This document shows, piece by piece, positions 20,893-33,500 of a stretch of DNA of 64,000 nt. This stretch comes from Cristatella mucedo (Eukaryota > Bryozoa > Phylactolaemata > Cristatellidae): NCBI GenBank assembly GCA_009760855.2, contig WPIO01000048.1, positions 1,199,001 to 1,263,000 of the forward strand. The letters are read 5' to 3'. The position numbers and the translations under genes were made by a program. The notes beneath the pieces are model-generated. The model was not told the origin of the DNA, did not search any database, and was given only the letters and a program-made list of their open reading frames with translations. Every line of letters starts with the position of its first letter. Within the stretch, counting starts at the first letter, position 1.

Positions 20893-21027
20893 ATGATTCA
20901 TTTGCATAGCGCCTAAAGGAAACTTAGTCTTTATTCATACGCTTCACGTATGCCGCGGGTCTTGAGCCCACAACCTCAGCCAGACCTTGGTTGGGGCGAG
21001 CACTTTGACCACTGGGCCAAACAGCGA
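20893..21027 (-). mobile_element. SINE family A
   Basis: Minus-strand copy: the tail tttgcatagcgcctaaagga, box B region gtcttgagcccac and head ccactgggccaaacagcgag. More diverged than the copy at 16881. Confidence 0.83.
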
Positions 21028-23107
21028 GACAAGGCCTAATGGACGAGCTTGGATTATACGAAAGTATGCGCAAAGTGTGCAGAGTCTACCATCAATGTCA
21101 TGATGTCAACTTGCAACAGCTAGCCAACTTCACCTAGTAAGACTAGACGGGTCAGACCAATAGCGTCGTACTTGATCCCCATCTTAAGCTTGACCCATAG
21201 CTTTAGTAAAACTTACGTCGCTGTTTGAGACCAAAGCACGGGAAAGGGTCACGCTCCTTGAAATAGTGAAAAGGGAGAAACTCGCACAAGCTAGCACTTT
21301 CGTTCATCTCTCGCGAATTCGAGAATTCAATGAATGCCCAGAAGACTCTTTTTGGGAGACCGGGGTAAAACTTATGACTGCCGTACATGCTTATGCAATA
21401 ACTGATCCAGAAATAGAAAACTAAGTAATAGTATTACGTAGAATTTCTATTTAAGAGCTATTTTGTATGTAGTTATTTAGAAATCCCGTTAAACTGGACG
21501 TTTAGCCAGCACTGCGCCCTCTCAAAACTCACGCGATATACTGAGAACTTGCCGATTGGATTTCGCTGGAGTAAAAAAAGAAGAGTACTGATTACACAGT
21601 GGTAGTTTCTATGCCATGCGACAGACTCTTCGATGCGTAGCGGCAAGCAGCGGTCAGGTCATGGTCGTCCTGCCGTAATACGAAAGATGCTGGCTGTTGG
21701 CGAGCCGAGCGGCAGGTGGAAGTGGCCAGCGATTCGTTTGCTGCGCGCGTGGCTCATTAAACTCGCGTCCTCCTTCAGGGAAAGTCGGCGTCGTATGCCG
21801 GATTCAGTATGCTCGTCTTTTGCTGCACTCGAGCACTTAAAAGGAAAAAAAGATACCTCGTCCACATTGCAATCCGCAGCGCCTCGCTCGCATCCCAATC
21901 GGTCGTGGCTACTGCAAGCTCAGCGGTGGGTGCGGTGCGGCGCTGTGCGCGTACGCTTGTCCGTCCAATGGCGGCATGTATTCCTGCACACCGGCCGCAT
22001 CGCACGGACGCGACGCGTCTTTCAAGGGACGACCTATGACCGACGAGAAACCAGCGAGCGCAAGTTAGCGCAAAATGGCGTAGGAGCAAGACGCCACTGC
22101 GTGAGCACTCAGAATGCTGCGCTTCCGCCAAAGCATAAGCCGGCTTTGCTCGTCGTTTGCGTCGAGCTAAGCTTAAGGGTAATCGCTCCCCCCTTTCTTT
22201 TGTTCGCACCGTGAGAGACCCGGACGCGAAGAATCGCAGCTCGTTGCCATGACAGCGTCTGGTCGTCTAGCCATCGGTATTGATTAAGCCGCGGCGGCTG
22301 AAAGTTCAGCAGTCAGCCAGCCAGCCAGCCAGTTGCTGGCTTAAGATTGTCGCAGGTGACCGATTGCGCTTTAATGAAGCGACAGGCAAAAGGTCACGAT
22401 TAAAAACGGATATCGCCCACAATGAAAGGCAGCGACGACTGCTTGTTACGCCCTGACACTAATTCCCAGCCATATTAGCATAACAACCGAGAACAAGCGG
22501 GTGCTTGGCTACGGTCTATTTGCTCGCCTGGATTCCGTCTGGCACCCGACAGTTTGCCAGTTTGCCGCCTCATTTATTTAGTCTTTGCGATGCTCGCTTA
22601 ACGATTCTCGGCCGGCACGAGAAGAGGAGCCCTTCAAACAACTGAAGCCGCAGAAAAATACCGGCTTCCAATGTCGCTTTCGCGAGCGCGCAGCAGCCCG
22701 CCAAGGAATACGCCGCCGCCTGGCGGAGCTTCCGGCTGAAATAAAAAAGGCGGCTGCCTGCAATTGTACGCTTGAGGCAATGCGGCGCCTGATTGTAAGA
22801 CGCGTACCAGTATGATTTGTGTCTGCCTTACAACTAAACGACGCGTTGAGTGCAGCAGCAATTACGCTAGCGAGTGCAGTGCTAAGATGGATCTAGATAT
22901 ATTGAGCGATAACGCGATCGATTCGGTTTTCGAGCGAGAAACAAACCCGAGACACCAATGCACGGAATCAGGATGAGGCTCGATGAATAGCCACGCCTAG
23001 TGCCTAGTGCCGCCGTCGCAAATGCAGGCACGCCGACTGCGATGTAGCGAGGTAGCACTTCGCAACGGCCATGCTTCAGTGCTCAGTCCTGGTCTTAGCG
23101 TTGAGCG
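21028..23107. other. unassigned; GC-rich from about 21630
   Basis: CpG-rich sequence at 21630-22260 and 22560-22870 keeps long frames open on both strands (up to 193 codons plus, 144 minus). The high GC explains this, and no frame shows a domain. A CCAG repeat lies at 22313-22332. The CpG-rich part could be a promoter, but no exon is evident next to it. Confidence 0.45.
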
Positions 23108-23161
23108 TGCCGCCGCCGCCCCTCCCCCGCGCCGCCCCTCCCTCCCCCGCCGCCGCCGCCA
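23108..23161. repeat. C-rich CCG/CCCTCC tract
   Basis: Nearly pure C with spaced G. The minus strand has several runs of three or more G and could form a G-quadruplex. Confidence 0.75.
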
Positions 23162-23174
23162 GGTCCTAGCTCAG

Positions 23175-23325
23175 GCATAGTGTGCTCACGCTTCACGACC
23201 CGGGGGCCGCGGACTCGAGTCCTGCAATCAGTGGTCGATCCTGCGTTGCCCACAGCAAGTGGCGTTGATAGCTGTGGAGCCTATTTTGCCCCTACATAAA
23301 TAAATGTGGCTGTCAAATTAGTTTA
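23175..23325 (+). mobile_element. SINE family B, diverged
   Basis: It has gctcacgcttcacgaccc, a box B relic (ggactcgagtcctgca), gtggtcgatcctgcgttgcc, ggcgttgatagctgt and ataaataaatg, in the order seen in the family. The 5' end is lost. Confidence 0.65.
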
Positions 23326-23379
23326 CCTTTTATATATATATTTTTTTAGTGTTACATTTCAAAATCACAGAGGGGAGAA

Positions 23380-23800
23380 ATGCGCACAGCACACGGCATA
23401 GCGTACGACAAGGTGACCGCTGTAGCGCAGGTACAAACCACCATTTACGCTCCGCATGCAGAAATAGGCAAACCTGATGTACAGCTTAAGGAGCCGGAGT
23501 TTATGGTTTTACACGAGAGCATAGACCTGGCTGCACGTGACATGCAGCCGACAGGAACCCTAGCTTAGCCGATGGCGAGATGAACAAATGGCCACCCTTC
23601 CTATGCAGCTTATTGCTGGTTCGGAGCGCGTAAAGGAAGCAACTTGCTCCGAGACCTTGTTAACTGCAACACGTCTATACACAAGAAAATCTCGAAAAGC
23701 TAAGATGGCAAGCCTGAGTTCCGCTCAACTAGTGGATGATTCCGTCCCGCTTATTACGGCGATCTTGCAGCCTTTTCTCGATTTAGCTAAATATTTATAA
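23380..23800 (+). other. coding-like patch, unknown
   Basis: Two successive open frames (23380-23568 and 23588-23800, one base apart in phase) have mixed, protein-like composition, for example KPDVQLKEPEFMVLHESIDL and SAQLVDDSVPLITAI. I recognise no family. It could be a frameshifted relic or chance. Confidence 0.2.
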
Positions 23801-25284
23801 GCTGAAAATGTGCAGCCTATATCAAAATTCGTTTAAATAATTTTTATTATATATAGAACCGAACATAGTTTTCGCACTGTCACATGCACCAAGTGTGGCG
23901 GGCTCTCTTCCCAGTGCTCAGGACCGGTTAGGGAATGAGTTCGTGTTCTATTACCATTGGTGGATGCCGGCTAGTGAATTAGCATCAGTGTCAGCTTACT
24001 ATGCATTCGGATTCACCTATATTGAAGATTATGTAGATAGGTAGATGCTAAGACAGTAGACATCTACTCTGACGCCGGTCAAACTGCTGCGCTTATCTGC
24101 TGACTCTTTTTGTCAGCGGTGGTGTCTGCTCTACGAATCGTACGACAGGCAGAAACCCTCGCTGGATTAGTGTTGACTCCGACTACGTGCGACGTAGTGA
24201 TGGAGCTGCTGGCCGATGCCTTATAATGATGGCGAGCACTGCTTTTCTGTCTCATGATGGAAATTATTTCAATGATTCATCTTTCAATTGTTGTCGATGC
24301 AGTGAACCTCTTAGTGTACGTAGATGATTGCGATTCGCACCGAGCTCCTTCCCCGATTTTTCATTTGAAATTGAAATTTGAGGAGCGCCACGTTATGATC
24401 TAGGTGTACCTGAATGGCAGCTGACTTCAGGTGGTTATGACCAAGCTACGTATACAGAATCGTCATGCGGTAAAAGCGAATGGATTGAACTTCCGGTTCC
24501 AATTCGCATTAATTTAATTGTTCAGCAATTTATAATTATTAATACAACAATTCGAAAATCTGAAAGTGGCTGTGCGATCAGCTTAGATCTGCTGAGCATT
24601 CATAACAAAGACTTTCTAATTGACGGATTAAAAACTGAACTGGATGGGCGCGATGATGCCGCAGATGAAAATAATGTGTCACAACGGCGTGCGATACGGT
24701 GTTTGGAGGGAGCTCTGCGCCGTGCTTCTCCTACACTGTGCTGCGTGCTCTAAGCCATGAAAAAGTTTGAGGTCGTTTCAAGTATCATATGAGATAGGTT
24801 TCCAGTCTCCAGCTGAATGGAGTGCTGGAAATCTGAACGGCAAGAAAGCTGAGCGCTCTGAAAAGGCGCAGACGCACAGCTCGATGTTGGGACGGCTGTC
24901 ACTGAAGAAGATGAAGAGACGAAAAAATTAGGAATTCTGAAAATACAATTTAGCAAATAGTGTAACAGCGTGACGAGATGGCAAAGACAAAGTAAATGCC
25001 TACCGTAGACGGTTGTAAGATGTTTGCTTTGTTATTCAATCCTGAATATTAGAAGAAGGCAGTGAAACGTTTGCATCCTAACGGAGTAACGGTGTAAGGA
25101 TACCTAAGGATGTAATGGCACTGCTAGAAATTATTTGTGATTCCGAGTTTGAAATCATCTGCAACCGCGTATATAATAGTATAGTATTGTTTGGAGAGTA
25201 TTAAAACAGTTAGCGATGATTTTTAGGCAGTTATGTCAAGTATTGTGTACACGCAGCCCATTTGCGGGTTAGGCTGCACAGCTT
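23801..25284. other. unassigned
   Basis: Mixed composition, no element or motif recognised over about 1.5 kb. Confidence 0.45.
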
Positions 25285-25425
25285 TAATAATAATAATAAT
25301 AATAATAATAATACATTTATATAGAGCCCTCAGAGAGCGCAATCTCTTTCCGGGCACTTTACATGCGGTGCAAAGGAAGCATGATCAAATGGTTAGTGGC
25401 AACATGCACATCGCGTTATCACAGC
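25285..25425 (-). mobile_element. L2 3' end only (minus)
   Basis: The TAA repeat at 25285-25313 is followed by atttatatagagccctcaga, caatctctttccgggcactt and the 3' UTR start (tgcaaaggaagcatgatcaa). Strongly 5'-truncated. Confidence 0.85.
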
Positions 25426-26711
25426 AACCAGGGACGGAGCCAGGGTGCAGGGTCGATTTGTCCTCCCCTATAGCGAGGCATCGACCTAGGCCAACTCATA
25501 CTCTTAAACCCCATGCCCGACCGTCACCAGCGATAAGATAACGTCATACTTCCACTCGATGATCAACCGCCTTGTTTGTGTCGAACAAACGCCGAGATTG
25601 TGCGCTACAGTCTTTCATTACTTAAAGGTCTTGCGTCTTATTTGAAAATCTTAGCGGCCCTGGGCCACGCCGATCAATGAACATCGACGTGCTGGCTCTA
25701 CAGTGACAACTGGCAGCGGTCATTTATCATCGAGTTTAGAATGCTGGTGCGTGACCGCATAACAAATATATTGCTAAGATCCTACCACCAGCTTGTCCGA
25801 AAAGTAGCCCCGTGACCAAACAGTTACAGGCCGGTCCAAAGTGAAATGCGCGAACCAGCAGTAATCCGATCAGGGTCAACAGCCCATAATCCTTGGCGTC
25901 AACCACAGGTTCCACATCGCCGTCCCAAGCGATAAGAAGGTGAGGCTCGGTGTGAGATTTGTGCAATCGAGCAATTTCACATAACATGATCAATCGATTA
26001 AGTGCAGCGCACCATGGTCGATTGACGTTCGTGAACGTATAGCTAATCTGTACCTAGACAATTTCCCATTGAAGTAATTTAATTTATGTTACGATAGTTA
26101 GTTAAGTATCTTAACGCCAAGAAAGAAGCGATAGCTACCTCCACACTACGAGAACCACCAGCTATAGTTGGAAATCGCATCATTTTCAAAATTAAGAAAT
26201 TTCAAAGACTCGTTATCTGTATTCAAAATTCCAGCTACTTGGATATAAAAACAAGGAAGTTTGCACCTGTGGAATCCAAACGTTTGAAAAGAAAGCTAAT
26301 CTCAAAAACTCAAGTAGTCTAGCCCAGAATAAGTCAAATGTATCTTGGCCACGAGCCTATAGTTTTCAGATTCACGCATTAGATTGGCTCACTAATTTTT
26401 AAAATTTAGTCCCAAAACTGACTAACAGATTATAATTTTTCAAACGCATAGGGTACTTTATATCCTAATGTACAGCTTTACTAACTTTAAATACATTAAA
26501 ATCTGTGCTCGAAGGGACATTGACTATCGATTCCTTATCCACTGCTCTCTAGCAAGAGATACAATGAGCATGACTGCATCCCAAAACAATCTGATGCGAA
26601 CGTCTACCGAGAGTCAATCACTGAAGTTTGTGATAAAATGAATCCAGTGAACAATGTTTGTGCATTCTTATGTTTAGCTGTTACGACCCCTAGCAATGAT
26701 AACAGTAGGTC
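25426..26711. other. unassigned
   Basis: No element or coding motif recognised. Confidence 0.45.
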
Positions 26712-27260
26712 TTTTGAATAGCACGCTACGAGAACTAAATCTCGATTCAGGCACTTAATAATTTATTTAATTCACTTGCAATAGGCCGCCGGAAAGCAGT
26801 TACCAAGGGTTTCTGATAAGCATAGTACCATGCTTAGAAAGTCATGCACAAGCACACAAGTTTTATAGTATGGCAGGCGTGGACAGAAGCACAAAAAGTG
26901 ATCTAGGACGACTAGTAGCACTTCTGGTTAGTAGCATGCCCAAGGACAGTTAAGCACTCTAGAATAAGAAAGACGAGTTCATTGGGGCAAACGAAAAGCT
27001 GAGTGGAAAGATGTGCCTTTACCAGACACCTGAATGATGAGAAGTAAGAGCAGCTGGTGACAGGAGTCAGAAGCCAGCTCTATAATTTCGGTGCATGCAA
27101 ATCCAAGATCCGATCCCAATAGATTTTGATTTAGTGCGATGAACAGGGAAACGACTGGAATATGAGGAGCCGGTGGTGTAAAAGCACACAATAGTATTAC
27201 GGGGGTCTGATAGGTAAGCTGGTACAAGAAAGTGAAAAGATCTTACATAACTACGTCGAG

Positions 27261-27340
<80 letters not shown>

Positions 27341-27690
27341 TTTTGAATTCGATTCGATGCCTAGTAGGGAACCAGTGAAGCTGATATGGAAGTGGGGTAT
27401 GCTGTGGCGTTAATAAAAGATCAGACGAGCTGCTGAGTTGTGCACCATCTGCAGACAATTAAAGCCACACGCCAGGAGTCCTAAAAGAGGGATTTGCAGT
27501 AATCTAAATGAGAAGCTTAGAAACGGCAGGGCTCAGCCACCGACTTTGAACTGGGAACCGCTTATGAAATATCCGCAGTAAGCAGGCTTATTAGGAACAA
27601 GATACTTACAATAAATTTATGTAACTTGATTTATATATGACTGCCAGCTTGGAGGCATCAGAGGAGAGAACCCGATGATTGAAGCAAGAT
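26712..27690 (-). mobile_element. L2 copy (minus), divergent lineage, C terminus to 3' end, with an internal AG repeat
   Basis: The tail relic (atagcacgctacgagaacta, 26720) is followed by a 3' UTR. The minus strand then gives YLTDPRNTIVCFYTTGSS (near 27220), HRIEFKILSV directly at the AG tract (27340-27370), QLSSSSDLLLTPQHTPLPYQ (about 27440-27380), and near 27640 ataaatttatgtaacttg of the NLGV-downstream region. The motif agttcattggggcaaacg (26978) recurs as agttcgttggggtaaggg (59098), so both belong to one subfamily. Confidence 0.7.
27263..27330. repeat. (AG)34 microsatellite inside L2
   Basis: Pure AG for 68 bases, followed by acagagagaa. It lies where other L2 copies code LSLTFRSL on the minus strand, whose codons read TCNCTC. 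Confidence 0.95.
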
Positions 27691-27876
27691 TTCTTTCTCT
27701 TGGCGACAGTCTTTCAGTCTGTCAGTCAATGCGCTGACTGCCGATGTTTAAAAGTTTACAAAGAGTCTGTATGAAGTCACCTGCATCCCTGGACCAGCTG
27801 TAAAATAAATGCAGTTTGTTCTTTGCTCTCTCGTGTATCCATTTAATCAGTCGGCACAAGTCCATGCCACCATCGT

Positions 27877-28545
27877 TCAAGTGTGATTCAGAAATTGGAA
27901 AACCTACCGCTCAAAATAGGCTCTGTCAGCATATCTCCTGTTCAATCTGCACGAAATCTAGGTGTTCCGTTTCAAAGTACCCTTTCATTAGACGACCATG
28001 CTAGCTCCATCGTCAAGCCTGCCTACTATCAGCTGTAAAGCATTACTAAAATGTGTGCTTGCTTAGACAGGGATACTGTATATGAATTGGTCCATGCATT
28101 TGCGATATCCCGTCTATACTTCTGCAAAGCCTTGCTTTTTTGTCCAGCGGCCTGTGCAATCAGGCGCTTACAGCTGTAGCAAAACTCGGCAGCTAGGCTT
28201 CTCTGTCGTGAGCTTCGCAATTGCCACATCACACCACTTTTAGCCGACTTGCACTGACTCCCAGACAAGCAGCGCATTGATTTCAAGGCTCGGTCACTAG
28301 ATTTTAGTTTCCTTCATTTTTTTAGCTAAAGCCTACCTATCAGATCTATTTCCCACCAGGCTAAGCATCGTGCCGCCTGCTTTTCTCAATTTATTAGTTG
28401 ACCTATACCTCGTACGAATCTCAAATCCTTTGGATACAATGCCTTTAATGTATGTGCCCCCAAAGCCTCACTTCCGACTGGTATCATGGCATCCCCTGAC
28501 TTTGCAACATTTTAAAAGTAGCTCAACACGCATCAATACCAGTAG
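27877..28545 (+). mobile_element. L2 C-terminal fragment, decayed
   Basis: From gtgtgattcagaaattggaa through ctgtcagcatatctcctgtt, the ttagacgaccatgctagctc block, RSLDFCNSL-like and CRE-type regions to tggcatcccctgactttgca (28490). The frame is broken by several indels and stops. There is no 3' tail. Confidence 0.82.
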
Positions 28546-28766
28546 CTTCGCTTTATTCCTCCCTGCCGTCCAGGACGTCAAAATATCTCATCTCCCTTTC
28601 AGCATGTTTCGCCAACAGATATCGCACTGGTATTGCAAAGGGCTTCCCAAAACTAATTAATGATAAACCAATATACTAATTGTGAAACAAGCGCTAATGT
28701 TCCTTGAAAATTGAACACCCAGTCCTCAGAATTATACAACCAGAATACCTTCGGTAGTATTTGCAG

Positions 28767-29500
28767 GCAATCAGGGTGTACCGTGTCAAAATAACCTCCC
28801 ACCACTAAATGACCACATTAGCCTCACAGTAAAGTCAGCCGACTCGCTGAATAAAAAAAAACTGCTTGCTTAGGTGAGGATACGACGGCCGCGCCTCTGC
28901 GGCAGCCTGTCTTGACTTCAGTAAAACATGACTCGCAAGTTTTTCTGCGAGTGAGTTAAGTCTCATAAAGATGGCGTATATCATATCTATGCGGTCAATT
29001 GTCTGCCGCGAACGTCGCAACTGCTACATCGCATCACGTCCCTCTGCCTGCATTAGCTGCCAGCTATGAAGCCAAGAAGGGAATCGACATCAAGCTGCTG
29101 CTGCTGCTCCCACTCTCGTTAAGGTCCCTTCTTGCTCCGGCCGGCCTATCGTAAGTACTTTCCCATGCCACTCTTTCTTATGAATCAAGTCATTTAGTTT
29201 TGCCTCTAACAATACCAAATCTTTTGGAGACTCTGATTTATTGTTTTTTTTTATTCTCCTAAAGCCTGGAACTCACAATCTACTGACGTCACGACATCCC
29301 CTAGACTTGGTGACATTAGGAGAGAAACTCTAAACCAATCAGTTTCTTACAGAACTAGCTCGGCCCGTGGGAATTTTCCTTTATGTGCGTGTGCATTTAA
29401 TAATTGACCACTAGACCCAATTCCTGTCCTGGATATGTAAAGTATTTCGGAAGAGATTCATTTCTCTCGGGGCACCTTAAAATGTATTGTATTACTGCCG
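28767..29500 (+). mobile_element. L2 C-terminal region with 3' end, strongly decayed
   Basis: It starts with ccactaaatgaccacattag, equivalent to ttagacgaccatatcagc, and carries AWNSQS-like cctggaactcac (29266) and cacgacatcccctagacttg. It ends ggaagagattcatttctctc, ggggcaccttaaaatgtatt (29450-29490), the L2 tail. Same part of the element as its neighbour at 27877, so a separate insertion. Confidence 0.75.
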
Positions 29501-29771
29501 TTACTAAAGTGCCAACTCCAGCCTAGACAATACCTTGAGGCTTCGCACCAAAGGCACCGCCCTGACCTTTAGCCGCTCACTAGCTCCGGTAGCTTCTCTG
29601 GAAGTCCAAAATCCACCGGTGGATGAGGCTAGCGGGCTTCAAAGTGAAGACTAGTAGGGGCGTTATCCGCGAAGGGGTGCTTGGCGACTGCCGCTTCAAT
29701 TTGAAGGCGTGACTGGGTGGGCAAGCCCGGGCTTGCTGCTTGCAGCCGGAACTAAGACCGGCTCTTACCCA

Positions 29772-29772
<1 letters not shown>
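29501..29772. other. unassigned, perhaps a repeat unit ending in ATT
   Basis: About 200 GC-rich bases lead straight into the TTA repeat at 29773, as a retroposon with its tail would. I find no second copy in the window and no box A/B. Confidence 0.35.

Positions 29773-29807
<35 letters not shown>
29773..29807. repeat. (TTA) microsatellite
   Basis: 35 bases of pure TTA/ATT repeat. Confidence 0.95.
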
Positions 29808-29808
<1 letters not shown>

Positions 29809-32590
29809 GCTTGGGAGTTGATATGAACTACAGTGTGGTTGGCAACGAGAGGTCTTGTACGTACGTAGCCTCCGTACGCCGGCATCGCCGTGGAGGCGAC
29901 GGCAACGACTGCAACGAAGCAAGATTTCTCGCGAGATTCTTGGCTGTGCGCTGCGGCGGCGGCGCAGAAAGAAGACATCCATACTCTTCACTGCGTTCTA
30001 ACGTGCCTGACTGGAACCCTCAGTTTGCATAACGCAAGAGGTGCGACGCGCGTGGAGGCGGCTTTGCAGTAAATAATTGGGCTAGGCATCTACAACGGAT
30101 TTCGACGCTCGCTAATTTTTTGTTTAGTCGAAGAAGTGTCTTTATCGATTATATCCTCGCTCAAATGTAAGCCATAATAGACCCTTCAGCAATAGCGTGA
30201 CAGGTTCCAGCTCTCTTGTACGGCTGATATTGACGCGCTGGCCCACTGCAGCTGCGGTACGAATAAAATTGGCCGACTCTCAAAGCCTTATCCGATTTTG
30301 TTAAGTTTATTAAACAACGAGCTATCGCAGCGCCTTGTCTAATATTTACGAAAATTCTGCGGTAGTCAGCTGGAGTTTGCCACTTCCCGCGAATCGCTCT
30401 CTGATAGGCGTCCGAACGTTTCTCCTGACAAAGCGGCCAGACATTTTGGCTTTGGATACGTTGGGCACTTTTTAACGCTCTAATGTGAGCATTTTCCAAA
30501 ATAAGCTTGTCTTTTCATCCTAGTGCATTCGAAGAGAGTGAAACGTAAAACTGCGGCCTCCGCGCTTTACGCAGAAGATGGTGTTATTTCCCTAGCGTTT
30601 CTTCTTTCCTTTGGAGAGATCCTGATGCGCACATGTTGAAGCATCGGGTGTCGAGAGGCAGCAGTTGCCACTGAAAAGCAAAGGCACGAAGTAGCGGCTC
30701 AGTTTTCAGCCAGGATTGACCTGATCAGTGATCAGCTCCAGCTCCAGATTCGGTGTGCGCCAGCTAAAAATGGACGCCGACGCCACGGTGGTGTATCGCA
30801 GCAGGCTGCCTGCCAGCGGACGAGCTACGATGCGCGCATCGCGTGGAGATAAGTACTAAATATACGCGCGCATTATGCACTGCGTACGTAAATATACATA
30901 TGCAGAAGGTGTGCAAACACTTGAATGTGTATGCTTTGTATTAATCTAAGTTTAAATTATCAAATCGTTGGCTGTAGAAGGCTGTTACGCCGGCACTTGG
31001 CTGTAGCTTTCACTCGAAGCCCAAGCAGCCTTCGGCGCTCAATGGGTCACTCAGCTTCCATCGTCCCAAACAAGAACGAAATAGTAATGCAGGAAGCTAG
31101 GAGGTCAGGCAATGAGTTAGGTTGCATCTATGTAGCAGCGAACGAACTGTATGGAGACCTTGTTAATAATGGGCAATGAGATACTAAATTACATCCTTGA
31201 ATAGGACTTTGTTATAGACAGTTCCACCATCTACAACCGTCAGAATGACGTATCGACCTCAGAAGGTCTTCATAAAACAAAAATGATTGCTTAATCACCA
31301 TTCCGTTTGGTTCTGATAGTAGGAGCAGGTTTTTAAAACTTTATCAATCTAAATAGGTATGCAGGAGCTGCGTTTAGGTGAGCAGTTGCGTTAGCCGGAA
31401 AGGAGAAGATCGCTCAGAGGGCGCCAAGATTGCTCAGAGGGCGCCAAGACCAGACATTTAGAGGGCGTAGTAGTGAGAAGTTGTCAAAAGTGTCACTGTG
31501 CGGCTGATATTCCGTGCTCTCTAGATTTTGAAAAATACCAAAAATTGGTAGGTGTTATTCCAAAGGCATCCTATTTGCTTGAAAAAAGTATTGCCTGAGT
31601 GTCGGACACTTATTGAAATAGCTTCTACAACCTGAGAAATGTTTTTATATTTGCTAGAATAGGCGGCAATGCTTGAACTGTACTAAGAAGGTTTCTATGC
31701 AATGGTTTTCATGAATAAGAAGCATTCAATTTGTTAGCGTCCCGTGAGTAGAATAACATGTTTTGCTGATAGTATAGCTGATAATGCTATATATAGATTT
31801 ATATGCTGATAATATACAATACATGTGCTGGCTGAGCAGCACAGAGCGTGGAGCTAGAGTGACAAGAGGGTCAGTGAAAGGAGCTTCAAGGCAGCCAAGC
31901 CAGAAGCCCCCGGCACTTGTCTCAAATCAGCATTTGACCTCGCGTAGATTCAGGGAATCTAAATTATGCCGATATGTAGAAATGGCAAGGCAATAGCAGC
32001 TTACGGGGCTCGCAATTTGCGACATACATGTTGTCCCATTTCTCTAAGTTTATAATATGACGTCTACGCTTGGCGTAGGGTCGATGTCTCTTACAGAATT
32101 TCTCAACTAATCGCGGTGACTGCGAATTCCTTTCTAGATAACACTTTGCTATTTTCAAAACTACCAAGCTATATGATAAAACACACGACATGTCTTACAT
32201 TCACCCTCGCATAACATTATTTCACGGGGAGTATTGTAGCATTACATGCTGAATGTTCAGTCAAATTTATCCATATAATTTCCGATTGACCCGGTTTATA
32301 TAAACGGTGGTTCAGTACCGGCGCATAGGCAAATCAGAAGAGAGACCTCGTAATTTGCACTCTTAAAGTTGTAATTATAATTTGAATTTGAAGTGAAATA
32401 TATTTTTGAAGTAAGTCCGCATGTTCCGTAAGTTTTATCATTTGAAGCGTTTCCTAGAACAGGAGTGATTCCATTCTCATGGAATGTTGCTACATTGCTG
32501 AATAAATTTTACGAATCCATAACCACATAATTATCATAGAATATGCATTATTCCTTTCTAAAGATAAACTGCAGAGTTTTAGAGGCTTTT
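29808..32590. other. unassigned
   Basis: A 112-codon minus frame (30499-30161) with protein-like composition (SDAYQRAIRGKWQTPADYRR) has no recognised family. A 20-base tandem duplication gctcagagggcgccaagat lies at 31412-31451. Nothing else is recognised. Confidence 0.4.
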
Positions 32591-33330
32591 GTTTGCTTAT
32601 GTAATGTGGCTACAAGTGGGCCAGGCCATTATAGTTACAAATTCGAAATCGATTGAAAAACAACTTAAGTTCCAGCGAAGAGATAAATGTAAAACAACTT
32701 ACGAAAGTGAACAAAATGAAAGCTGTCAAGTTTATGTTGAATTTACTAGAAGAAGAAAATTATCAAAAGCTCAAGGTCTTTTTACAGATACAGTACTTAA
32801 GAACAAGGGCAGTTGCAGCAAAACAATTACCAAAGACATTTCCATAAATAATGTATTGATAAATTATTGAAGTAAACAACTATTAGATTTAAAGGGATAA
32901 ATATTGCTCTCTGGCTCAAGTTAGCCTAAAAATAAACCTTCACAATTTAAAGGAATTACGAATTTGAAGGAAACTTTTTTAAATTTTCAGCTTCACAAGT
33001 CCAGATACGATATGCAGGGAATATTCTCGATTTATTGCTAATTTAAATTGAATTTTAGTATTTCATTACTATGCTGAGGATTTCCCTGATAACATTCAAA
33101 GTCTGATTGACTTTTTATTTGAAATACATTTCAATAAAAATGTTGTGCACCTTATGCTACTGATTGGGCCAAGTCAAGCAGCTAAAGATATGGGCGACAA
33201 AACCTTTCGGAAGAAATCCTAAAGCGAGTTTCCAGGAAGGTTACCTTTTAAAGAGATTCCGGAATTTCCGCAGGATTACAGACACTAACTAGCATTGCTG
33301 CACAAGAAGTGTACGAGTAAACTTGAAAAC
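32591..33330 (+). other. AT-rich coding-like patch, decayed
   Basis: Two overlapping frames at 32589-32870 and 32653-32847, then from about 33056 a frame with only two stops in about 90 codons: EDFPDNIQSLIDFLFEIHF, LLIGPSQAAKDMGDK, LPFKEIPEFPQDY. Lys/Phe/Ile-rich codons differ from the surroundings. I do not recognise the family. A decayed transposon gene or foreign DNA is possible; chance is not excluded. Confidence 0.28.
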
Positions 33331-33384
33331 AAAAGCAGAGATTGAATAACTCACATCCACTATATTTATGCATCAGTGGAATTG

Positions 33385-33500
33385 CCTCGGCGGCTTTTAC
33401 TCAGCTTGCAGTTGGAAGCATAGAATTGCCTGATGCAGGGCTCGAACCCACGACCAGAGTCATGAAGTGAAAACATCCAACCCTAGGTTAAACCCATTTT
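33385..33500 (-). mobile_element. SINE family B head, relic
   Basis: Minus strand: ACCTAGGGTTGGATGTTTTC, ACTTCATGACTCTGGTCGTG, then a perfect box B GGGTTCGAGCCCTGC (plus 33425-33439) and AGGCAATTCT. The 3' end and tail are lost. Confidence 0.65.

Noticed and set aside
21633-22214. 193-codon plus frame and 144-codon minus frame
   Set aside because: GC-rich DNA keeps stops rare on both strands; Arg/Ala/Ser-rich composition, no domain, and the two strands compete.
22313-22337. CRISPR-like short repeats
   Set aside because: A plain CCAG tandem repeat without spacers; no CRISPR array anywhere in the window.
27243-27458. 71-codon minus frame with a Ser-Leu repeat
   Set aside because: L2 C-terminal coding sequence running into the AG array.
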